A stretch of DNA of 64,000 nucleotides, taken from contig CM048854.1 in the NCBI GenBank assembly GCA_026545225.1, positions 29,931,730 through 29,995,729 on the forward strand, read 5' to 3'. Source of the DNA: Cornus controversa (taxonomy: Eukaryota > Streptophyta > Magnoliopsida > Cornales > Cornaceae). The notes beneath the pieces are model-generated. The model was not told the DNA's origin, searched no databases, and saw nothing but the letters and a program-made list of their open reading frames with translations. A program made the position numbers and the translations under genes. Positions 12,401-25,200 of the stretch are shown in pieces; position 1 is the first letter of the stretch; the number at the start of each line of letters is the position of its first letter.

Positions 12401-15400
12401 AAATTATATAAGTTTTCTGCAAAAGCTTATTTATACAAGTTGTCTGCAAAAAGTTAATACCTCCCCCTCAAAAAAAAATCAAGAATCTGCCGTAGCGAGT
12501 CTTGGAACCTCATGAAACACCATCTATTTCAGGCTAAAAAAAATTTGAATGGAGGTGGCTATGTGTGGGGGGAGGGGGAGTCAAACTACCAAGAATTTCA
12601 AGAGCAAAAAAATCTCTTTGAAAAAATCTGAATTAAGTCCCTCAAGAAAGCAAAATAATTTTTTTTTTTTTTGGTTAGTGCAATCTATCAACTGTTGATC
12701 CCAACACCCCATGTACATTGCACCTTCACTCTCTCTTTCGAATGCTCTTAGTCATCTGCTTAGCATATTTAAGGACCCTAAAGCTAGATAAGTTGGCTTA
12801 AACTTCATTTGGGAGAGGAAAAAAAATAGAGCATCTACAGCAAGGTAGATGTATGCATAATAGAATATATGGTGTATTTCAGCTAGATTAAGCATCAACA
12901 CAAATGCCTAAAAAATGAGCAAGTCACTCAGGCAATTAATTGGTCAAGATGGTATATAGGTTGACTACTTGACTGTATAAAGATGAACTTACCTGTGACA
13001 AAGCTTCTGCCTGTACAAGAAGTGCCCTTAAAGAAGAAGAATCAATCCTCCTAGCTCTGTGGCAATCTCTTATAGCCAAATGAGCATCATTTTTCCACTT
13101 CCGCTGAAAAAGAAGTATAATTCATTACATTTATTGCTAAACCCCAAACTAATAATAAGCTGAATTTGAACTCTAAAGTCCAAACACAAAGTAACTTAAA
13201 GACCTTGAGTAACAAGGATGCACGTATACACAAACATTCATGCATTAGCATCGGTCCAATCTCACAACCATGACCATCCAAAACTTCATTGCAAGCTTCA
13301 ATTCCATAGAAATAATTTGTATCCTCCTTCAAGGATTTTTCCGCAATTTGAACCAATTTTCTGCATTTATCAATCTGTAAAAACAACACTCAAAATGATA
13401 TAATAGGAAACAATAGAAAAGACTGGTTTTAATTGAAAACACACCCCTATACCAAGACCAAAGTGGCATGGTTACTATACTGAAAAGTGAAAAAACAAGG
13501 ACACACACCCTGGCAGCAAAATTGCTATTTGAAGGAAAACCATCCGAGAGGACACCGTAAACTGGTGATTGCAATTCTACTCCATTAAGCATGGGTGTAA
13601 AACTCATAAGTTTTGAAGAATCTCCTGAGGTATATTGCATTGCATTTCCACCAGCTGCAAAGTATACCAGCTTACAAATATTATTAATAAGATCCAGACA
13701 AATAACATGAAATTTAGCTGAGCAAAAAGTAGAACTGAATGCTATCTTCCAGGCAATCAAGAAGGGAATTTGTGCATCTAATAATAAATAAATTATTTCA
13801 TATGGACAATGAGAGAATATTCATAATGGCGAGTTTCCCCTTAATATAATTTCCCGTCTTTGACACTATTTATCATGATGAACACACTACCTCATCAGAA
13901 AGAACTTTACACAATAAGAAATTTACAAAAATTGACACCGGATATAGATGCATTCTTCTCCACTAGGTATGACCTACCAATTGTGCGGAGAACAACGATG
14001 AGGCACAAAATTAAGAAAAACAATCAAATATTTTTCTTTCTTGTTAGTTTTTCCTAGTCAAAAGCACCTGCTCACACAGAACAGTAATTTAAAAAAATTT
14101 ATACCACCTGCAGTTCTTATGTAGGTTTTTATATACCGCCTACAATAAATTAAATGAGTACCTTACTTAAGAAGATAGAAAAATGAAAGATTATAAAATA
14201 TCATGGTCAAAATTGTTGACCGCATCAGATACCGTGATTTACATCCATTAGGTATACGTGCTCTCCACTGTAACTAAGAAGAACCTCTTCTCCATTTGGA
14301 CTAAACGTAACATGAGTTAGGTGCAAGCTAGAACGACCCTGCAAAGAAAAGGAGAGAATGTTAGAACAGCAGCAAGGCTGTTTAGACTTTGGCGAAGTTA
14401 AATACACACTTCATCTGGTAAATAAATAAGATGTTCCATTTTTCACCATGAGAAAGTCAATTTTATTGAAAGCTACCGCTTTGAAATTAAAATAAAAAAT
14501 AAACACAACAACAACCAACAACCACCAAGCCTTTTCCCAATTACTTGGGGTCGGCATTTGGACTATGTCACTTTTCTTGACCGGCGGCGCAGTTAAGGGT
14601 CTTCTTTGCACATGTCCAAACCATCTTAACCGATTCTCTCTCATTTTATCTCCAATTGGTGCTACTCCAACCATCTCCCGAATGTGTTCATTTCTAATTC
14701 TATCATTTCTAGTCTTCCCGCACATCCATCTCAACATTCTCATTTCTGCAACACTCACTTTATGCAGATGTTGTTGCCTAGCTACCTAACATTCGGTACC
14801 ATAAAGTATGGCTGGTCTAATAGTTGTTCAATAAAACTCTCCTTTCAATCGTAAGGGGATACGTCTATCACACAATATACTAGATGCACCCCTCCATTTA
14901 ACCCATCCTGCCTTTATTCTATGATTAACACCATCTCCAATTTCTCCCTCATTTTGAATAATTGAGCCTAAATAGCGAAAATGTTCACTTTTTGAACCTC
15001 TTGATTCTCAATCCTCACTACATCCTCATTTGTCATTCTAGATTAAATAAAAAAATAAAAAGGATTCAAAAAACATATATGAATTGGTAAACTGTTAAGA
15101 ATCAAGTTCTGGCAAAATTAGGAGGACAGAGTACAGGACACTTGAATCACATTGAGATTCACAAGTCTTGACTTTTACACATTTCCCTTTCCCATTCCTA
15201 ACTTATCAGATTAGAAGAGTGGAACAAATTTCAAAGCAAAGCATGTACTTCATAGGAAATATTTCTCTTCACTAAACATACAAACACACTAACATTAATT
15301 TATTAAAACATGAGTATTCAACGGAATGTTGTCAATTTTATTTGCTATAGTATTGGCCGCTTGTTCTACAGTCGAGCCTACTGGTTCCATTCTCAGACTT

Positions 15401-18400
15401 TTTGTCCTTACATAATCGCGGCACACATACATGATTGTCCTAGGGTGCTTGAGCCGATATATCCCACAGACTAGTCCAAACATAGGACTGTCTCAAAATA
15501 ATAGGGTATAATCTCTTAAACACCATGCAGCAGGACCTCTATATTTGTGTCTAATGAAATGATCAATACTTTTTCTTCTCTTCTATCAACGGTAAAAAAT
15601 TATTTCTTAATTGCACCTCATTGTCTTAGAAGCCATGCCAGCACTAAATCATTGTGCTAAAATAGGTTTGGAAGATTAATAATCACTGCAGAGTCCAGAG
15701 CACTGGTACTTGTCGGATGAAAAAAGGAAAGCCATGATATAACCTATCACAATGACTATCATCTCAAAGTGTTCAAATTCGGTGCAACACTAATATGGTT
15801 AACAAAGACAATTGGGTTGTTATCAAGAGCTATTTCCTTAAGAGTTTCAGCAACCTTTGCAGGTCATTTTTCCAGGCACATTCACATCGAATATGGCAGC
15901 AGCACTTCACCTACATACAATTGAACCCTACAAACTGGAAATACAAAACCACTAATATTTAAGGACCGCTACAATTGCAACTCATTCAAAGCAGGACCTA
16001 TAGCCAAAATCAAAGGATAGCAAGCAACCATAGTAGGAAAAGGCTAAGATGTCCGTATCTGGTTCACTGTAATTCTTGTCATGCTCATTCAGTAGCACAA
16101 TTTTCTTTTGGGTAAATATCACCTACCTCCCCCAAGGTTTGTCAATATAACACTTACCTCCCCTCTACATTTCATAATCTCATTGACCTCCCCTGTCAAT
16201 GACGATGGTATAACGGTGTTAGGGTATTAGTTCAAATTACCATTTTGCCCATGAATTATTTATATATATATTTGTTGCTAAATCAAAGGACCAAAAAGCC
16301 CTTACAAATTTAACACGTGAGAATCTCCCTGATTCACCAACTTGAATTTGCAAAACCTTCAACCCTAGCCTCATCTCCATCCAATATATATATACATATT
16401 TCAACAGCAAGCAACCTTTAGGATTGATTGTTTGGGGTAGTTCATGGATATTGTGGTTGATTTGGAAATTTGGGGTGGAAGTGGGTATGAACCCTAGTTT
16501 TTTTATGGATTCAAATTGTTTATTTAGGCCACGAATTTGGATGTTTTTTCTTTCCATGTGCAGATGAGTACATAGGCGGCTGATTCATGGAAGTAATTGG
16601 TGGGAGTAATGGTGTTGGAAGGGCTTAATATAGGCTGGTATATGTTGTTCGCAAATTGGGAGTGGAACAGGGGTACTGTTACATGAATGAATAATGACGA
16701 TAGTGGAGAACCAGGCCAAGCAAAAGACTACACTCATTGCCGGCACGTGTGGTGGCCTGGGGTGGCCGCTACCGACTCAAGTGCATCCCTCGTACTCCAC
16801 TCGCCCTGAAAATCAAATCCATCAATCAGTGAAAATCAAATCCTTCTGTAACAGATGAAACCAACCACCAAAACTTCAATCTTTGCTAGTGACACTTTGC
16901 TATAACAGATACAACAGAGCAAACATTAGTGAAAATCCTTTTGTAACAGATGATACAGAGCACATATTAGTGAAAAAGGAATATATATTGTTCTGAAAAA
17001 CTGTCGCGAACAAAGCACAATCACGAAATACGACACAAAACGAAATTAGCATAACACACAGAACACAGGAATTTACGTGGTTCGGTGATGTGCCTACGTC
17101 CACGGCAAAGATCCGGCGAAAGATTTCACTATACGAAAATTAGGAGATTACAAGTTCCAACCCCAAACCCTAGCTCTCGCTCTCTCACTCTCTTTATGCG
17201 TTTTCAATGTTTTCTCTTGCTCACTCCAAACCATTAGATGCCCTTATATATCGAGCTACAAGAGAGTCCTAATCTAGGTCCAAAACCCGCAAACGAAAAA
17301 TGGGTCATAAAAATTTTCCATTTTTGGGTCAAAACCAGGTCGCAACGCGACCCGAGCCGAGACAAAATCCGGGCCACAATATAACATATAGAAATATATA
17401 TATAAACACATATAGATATACATAGAGAAGAGAAATATAATTTTAGTTTGGTCAATGAGGGTATAGATGTCTTTTAAGCATAAGAAGGGCAAAATTGAGT
17501 TTATAATTTTTTTCTACAGCTTACATAAGCAAATTCCGTTTGTCAACATCAAGTGTCGTTAGAGTAAGGGACAATCTGTTACATACATCACAACTTCAAG
17601 GGAGGTAAGTGAGATTATGAAACGTAGAGGGGAGTTAAGTGTTATATTGACAAACCTTAGGGGAGGTAGGTGATATTTAACCTTTTCTTTTTCTTTTGGC
17701 AAGTATTGAGCAAGTATCTATAACATAAACAGTATGCATAAACAACCTTATTTACTTTTTTGGGGGGTATTTGGGTATCTTCCGCAATTGTTATGTAGCC
17801 TTAGGTGGTGCCTATATATTCATTCTGAACTCTCTGTATTGTGTGCGCCGTTTTTTCTCATCATAGTGAAAACCCTGCAACGCCAATGACGTAGCCCAAA
17901 TTTTGGGTGAACCTTATAAATTTGTGTCTTTGCTTGTGTGTTTGATTTATTTTCCTATTAATTTTCGCAACACCCTAAACAGTAATTTTTTGATAGCACA
18001 GTAACTTACTGGAAATATGACTGTAAATAGATTGAATTCAGAACTATTGGGGTTAGAGGCAAGAAATCATGCCTGCAAAAATAAGAACGGAGCACAATAT
18101 ATGCTGAAGGTTGGTACACATAATGCAATCTAGTTTGAATATATTAAGACAGACTGGAGTACTCCTGTTGCTAGAATTTTATTCTAAACTCAAATTGAGA
18201 AGAGGCTTGCAGCAACACCAATCAACATGAGAAAATTTAAGCACCCGTCCACAGGGAACCAACTCAAATAATGTAGTTCAACGCTAGCGCAAATCTTATC
18301 ATCAAGAAAGTAGCATTAGCATACCAACTCCCACATTATGTTAAAACTTTTAAGCAGTGTAAAAAGTCTTTAATCCTACATAAATTGTAATCAGTCATCA

Positions 18401-19211
18401 CATGACACTCTTGTTTGACACCACAAATGCCACCACCCATTATATGACATGGAAGCGTGAAAAACTCCAACCTGACAGGCAACAGACAGGAAAGAAATTC
18501 AATTGTTAGATTAAGGTAGTTAAAGATAGTTGATTTTTGTGAATCAGATACCCATAACACCACCTTGAACCCATGATGTAGATCAAAAAGAAGAGTTAGG
18601 AAGTTCAATAAACTGAGAGGGAAATTATCAACTCAAACCATCTCCCTGCCCAAAGCAGTTTCCAGGAATAAGATAAAGCACTAATGATTATTTATGGAAA
18701 GACTATTGTGAAATCAAGATGACATTGGTGATTGAGTTGGGGTGGGGAAGGAGGGGACATGCACATTTGTCCTTACGTTGTGTATTTAGTTTTGTGTTTT
18801 CCTACACACGTATTGAAATAGAGTAGCTTTTCCAAGTTCTCTTTTTTTTTTAATCTATTCATCTCTGGGCTCTCCTCTTTTCACACCAATAACGCCTTGT
18901 TTGATGTCTTAAAAAAACTTAAAAGCACAGTAATATACTCCAAAACCATCCTACCTTATTAGCAACATATTAGCACTCAGATACAAATCCTAAAACAACT
19001 AGGACCGCCAACATGGTAGTATACTTTGACCTTACCTTTTACCAACCTGGGAAAAAAGAAGTGGGAATATACAGAAATATTCTTAAAAGCACTCTGATAA
19101 AAACTTGAACTACCGAAGTATTACAAAAACCTTTGTAATCCACTTACGTGTCCCACATCAAATGGCATTAGGATTATGAACTCTCTTTGCATGAACAAAA
19201 CATAGACGACG

Positions 19212-19251
<40 letters not shown>

Positions 19252-22200
19252 TGCCCAAATATAAGACACTAGGAAGAAGAAAAATAAGACCATAATAGTG
19301 AAGATGATGATCATTACAATTATAATACCACTGAAAAAGATATGCTCTTCAAGCATGAATATAGGGCTTGGAAAAATACTACTATGTTTATTCTTTTATT
19401 TATTTTTCCCTCGTTTACTTTATGCCCACTCCAAACCAAGATTGCAATTCCCAATTGTGAAACAATGGCTACGGCAAAACAAATCAAATCTGTGAAGTTT
19501 AACAGATAAATATTAACGGACAGCACATGTTTTGAAACACATCTAAACAAGAACTAAAAGAGGGTGGACACAGAAACATCTTTCACCAGATATAACTGGC
19601 TTAGAAAACTCCAAAGCAAAAGAAATAAAGCCACCTACCCTTCAAAGAATACATCACGATATTGCATCAGAATGAAGTAACTATAATGAGATGAAGAAGA
19701 CAAAATATGTAACCATTATACCAGTTAAGAACACAAAATATATAAAAATATTATAATTTCAACAAAAAAAACAAGTTTATAAAATAAGACTAGGGCTAAA
19801 AAGAAATAATAGTACTCCGAGCAGTTCAGGACTAACACGATCAGAAAGATGCATTGGGCAGAAATAGTTAACACAAAGAGGTGGTGACAACTTTTTCCGA
19901 CAAGATGAGAGGGGTGGCAACATCCGTCTATCATATAAACGAGCAAACGCATCACTGCAAGAATTCACAGACAATAATCAGAAGAAAAAGAAAAGAAAAT
20001 AGTAGTTGTGAAACTGACATTAACCACAACGAGATACCTCCCACCAACAAGGAGCAAATGAGGCCTGGCGGAACTGATATCACAAGATTTCAGAGCAAGC
20101 AATTGCTTAGGAGGATCAGCTAATGATTTCTTTGCTCCACACCGCAAGTCAAGCTGCCATCAAGTAAAAAACTTTATATTAGGAGTCTTTTAATTCTTCC
20201 AGCTCACTATTAGCTTAAAAACTTTATATTTTGACAGTATTTCAGTCATGTTTAGTTACAATAATTAGAGGAGCAAACTCTGGAAGGTTTTAGCATGTCA
20301 TAGGTTTTCTCACATTTGCAATAATGGGTCCTCTCTAAAACAATATGAGATTTATGAATGGTTTGCTTTGTTTAAATTAGTGTAGAACTCTCCAATCACT
20401 AAAAACGGATCTTAAACAAATCCTTATGGAGTAGAGTGTCTCTCCTATCTCTTTATCCCTTTCTTATTCATCTTTTTTATATGTTATATACTCTAGTAAA
20501 ACAAAGTTTGCTGCAAATTACAGTGTCGAACAAATGTCAATGTCATTTTCAAACTATTCAAGTCCTTATGCCTGAAACAACTTGATTTTTTTATATTACT
20601 GGTGCTTATCAAAAGATTACTCAATACTCACTATTGATATTTTGGATTTTTTAACCAGGTTATAATAATGACCAGGTACATCCGTTGATCACAAAATCAA
20701 AACAGTTAGAGGTCGCCTTCTCAAAAAAGCTCATCTTGAGATTGCCTTTTCGAAGAGACCCGATTTCTCCATCCATGTCTCCTGCAGACAGACCTTAGTG
20801 TTGACCATGTACATACTCTCCAAACAAAGGGGGGCTATCAAATTACATCTAATACAAGGATACCATACAGTGTCTAAGCTGCAAGCATGACTTGAGAGAG
20901 CACTGCTCAATGCACAGCTGATTTGTTACAGCCTACATTCAGGTACAAAGATATGGCACAGCTCAGGTGTATGTGGCTAACTCGTCATAGCCCAGCTTGA
21001 GGTACACAGATATAGGTCTCTTACATAGCCCATCTAGACAACAAGTTGTTCCGTGGATTGGTGTCTGAGAGTAGGAGATCATCTAAGTTCCTTTGAAGCA
21101 CAACTTTGACCTGACTCAAAAAGAGACACCACCTGAACACAGATGATGTATTGATGCAAATAATTAATGGTGCTTTGAAAAGTGTCCTTAAAAATTCAAA
21201 GAGTCATTCTTCTTTTTGGATACTAAGTAATTAGGCTTTGGAATTACTAAGTCTTTACTTAGGGAAGTGGTTAAAATGTTATTAATGCTGTGTGGGGAAT
21301 CTAAAAGTCATTCGAGGAGAAATCAACAGTCATTAGTAGTTATATTGATAAAGGACAGTCCTCTCTCTGATGTAACGAAGTCTTAATCAATATAATTTTG
21401 ATATATTATCAGATTTTAAACTTCTCTTCAGGCTTTCCCAGATTTCCTTTCAAAAATCTAGGTTCCAACAGTGATTGGAGTAACCCTAGTCTTTCTTATT
21501 CTGTAAGAAGACTTCTGTTCATATCTGTTTGCTTCATGGATGGCTCAAGGACATGGCAACCGTATAAATAGACTAAGTTGACAGTGCAAAATCACCACCA
21601 TGAGCATCACCTGTTGATGTGTGCGGGCACCTCATTGCACTGAAGCAAGACTTATGGTGGAAATCGCCACCCCTATAGCAGAAATTGCTAACCCTATATC
21701 TCAACTGCTTCTTATTTCAACTTGACTAGACACTCATAGAAAATGGAGGCGTCTTAGGGGTTCCGAGGAGGAGCTAGAATTAATTACCAGTGTAGACCAC
21801 CATGTCAACATGGCACCCCCCTCATTTATCTTCGACTACAACTAGACCTTTGCTTCACACCTATATTTAGAGGACCCAAGTCCCTGGACAAGGAATCATT
21901 CACCAAACTAACTTCATTGAAAGAAGCACTTAAATTTAAGAAGCTTTCTCTTTCACGAGGCTCCAATCCTAGTGAGTATTTAACAACCCATACTACAACT
22001 TTCTCCCCCCTCTGTTGAGTCGATCATTATATCCACCCTAACAACTGCAACATGTTTTTCTGCTTATGTGCAATGCCTTCTCTTTCCTAATCATATGTTA
22101 GAACCCACAGTGTTCACAACATCTCAATTTACCAAAATCTCAATTCTCAACCGAAGGCTTAGAATCTGTTGTTTACAAACACTAACCCTAGTTCCCTATT

Positions 22201-25200
22201 TCAACAACTTAATCCACCAGGGCCACGATTGTTCTATTGCAGTTCAGTCATAGAACTTGGAAAATCCAATTCCAAAAGTCATTAACTAATAAGGCTTAAA
22301 ACATGAATAAATGCAATAACACATCATTATTGTTTCAAATGATACATTAGCACCTCGTGAATGCACCATCTATATGAAAAATAATCTTGTACTTCAGAAG
22401 CAATGAGAATTGAACACAAGACTTCTTGCTTTGATACCAATTACCATGTCAACAACCCAGGATTCAAAAGTTCTAAGCTTTACCAAACTAAGTATATTGA
22501 TATCTCACTTCTACCACACAAATAACACATCCTTTTATTTACAGTTGCTGCAAGCAAGCAACTAATCAACATATTGAAGCCCCAAGTCCTCTTTCAAGCA
22601 AGTGAAGCTAATCAAATGGATGATTTGAAATCAATTAGTCAGATGCAAGTATCTTATTTGAATTTACAGTTATAAGTTTTCACAACAGCAAAAAAATATT
22701 GCTAACAGAAGCAAGGGGTGCTTTAATAGTATTCATTTAGAATATGCAATCATGAATGTATTTAAAAGTTCAAGTTACACAAGAATGAGAGGGGGAGAAA
22801 AGTGGGTATACAAGAGGAACAATTTAAAACTTCCTAAAATTTATCAAAAAAATAAATAAATAACACTTACTAAAACATTGCGGCACTCTTGATGAGAAGA
22901 TCCAACTGGTGGACAAGATGCACCCTCCCGAAAGTCATGCTGCCTCAAAGTCCCATCTTCACTTGCACTCCACACTATATTAGGATTTCCAACTTCCACC
23001 TGCAACAGGAACAGCAGCAGTAAAATATACTGAGATGCCGAAGCAATAATGAATTTTAAAATTCACTACGAGCCTGTTTGGCGTTGCTATTGTAATGGTG
23101 AAATCACTTTTATCAGTAGAGCTGTCATAAAACTGCTCTTAGTAAAAAGCATTTTAGGTGTTTGGTGATGCATTGTATAAAGTAGTTTTTAATTTGTTTG
23201 GTAACAATATTTTTGAACGCACTTCTATTGTTAATTTTACAATAATGTCTTCTAATAGAATGTTACTAAATTTGATAAAAATATAACTTTATAAAAGAAA
23301 GGATGAAATTGTCTTTACAAAAACAAAAATAAATAAAAAATTGTCCGAGAAAAACAGTTGCCTAAAATATAGAAGCTCTACTCAAAACACAGTTTTAAAA
23401 AAAGCACATTTTTAAAATAAAAGCGCTTTTAAATGGTTCAACAGAAATCCCAAACGGGCCCTACATGTTAAAAATTTGGACTTCCAATTTTTTTTTATTC
23501 ATAGTCCCCATAAATTAACCAACTTCTAAGAGAGTTCGATGAGTTCTTACAGCTAATTTTTTCACTCGCCTAGTGTGACACTGAAACAGTGCTGATGGAG
23601 CAATAGCATTTTCTTCAGGTCCTCTCCCCCTTAATCGAGACGTATTAAAAAGCCGAACCTGCCAAAGATAAAATAGTGATTCAGTAAATTCAAATTACCA
23701 AAATATTGAACTGCATACATACAAGTCTGTAAAAACATCATTACTTCAGCATCTCCAGCTCCAGAGACCACCAACTCATCAGAAGTTTCAGGAATAAATT
23801 TTGTACAGAAAATGTTGGTAGAATGCCCAGTTTCAATAGAGTGCAAAAGCTTCTGGCTCGAATAGCTCCAAATGTTAATCTGCAGCAAATTTAAGTATTT
23901 ATGAACTTCAGCCCCAGACAAGCATTCCCGCCTTCAACAACAGATTAGCTGATGAATTTTTACAAAGAAATGATACCCTATGCCAAAAATTCAAATCCAC
24001 CATAAAAGAGAAATACTATCCGAAGACAAGGATTCATGCTTTTTTTATGAAGGCACCAACAAAATTAATGACATAATAAATGAGATGTTAAATCTAAAGG
24101 CAGTATAATCAAAAGTCCTAGTGTGTGTGGGTCGATATCTCAGGCAATTGTCATTTCTAACCCCAGCAATCACTCATTATATAAAAACGCCATACATAAT
24201 ACACACACACAGACATATATATAAGAATTTCAGTCTAACAAATGCAACAAATTAATCTATGAAATATTTATGTGCATTGACATAACTGGTTGTGCAGTGT
24301 CCCTAAAATTTCTAAGTTAGATTGCAACACAAACAGGTTAACTGCCCTGCCATCCCTTATAAAGGTAATTGTTACCTCACCTGCCCAATTCAGGTTCAGG
24401 ACTGTTCGAGAGGAAGTGCTTGCTCCTCGGATTTAGGAGGCAGACATCCCAAAGCAGCTCCATTGCCATCCCCGTCTGTTTACTAGGAATTTACTAGGGA
24501 TTCAACCTAAATAGTGGACCCTCAAACTGGACGAACAAGTATCCTGTTTCAAAGACCAATCAACATTGGCTTTTGTTTTTCCCCTTTTCTGGGTACAAAA
24601 CCATCCAAGTTCCACTCTCATCTATAAATATAGTTTCTAATACCAATTTTGACTTTCTTTCCATTCCACTTTGTGCTTTCCGCTATAAAGGCTTCTTTCT
24701 AAGCGATTCTGAGATGGGGTTAATCAATTCACCTTTACCCATCTCCTTGTGCCATTAATTTAATATTAGCTTATTATATATATGTACAAAGGTATATATA
24801 ATATATACTAATAGTATAAATGTATGTATACCGTACATATAATACATAATTATATTCAATATATACAAGAGTATTAGAAAAAAAATATATATATAGGATT
24901 AGGGTTTTGAAGAATGAAAAATTAATGAATTTTTTTAATAAAAAAAGAGAAAGAAGTGAGAGGGATAATGATTGCAGATATAATATTTGATACAAGCTTT
25001 TGGATTGGACCATTACAATAGTGTTTACCGTTTGGTGCTTTCATCCCAGGTCTATGTTTTGCTATTGGGCCATGTAGAAAAAAAAAATTCAACTTTTTTA
25101 TTTTTTTGGGGGGGTGTGTTTGGGGGGTACACTAGTCTAGTATTGTCCAGTGTATTTAAATCGACAAAGAAACATATTAATGCAACACTCATGTAATATA

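Noticed and set aside
21340-21475. A solo LTR ending at CCAACA followed by GTGATTGGAG
   Set aside because: It reads like the 3' part of an LTR, but no TG start, second copy or target duplication could be found.
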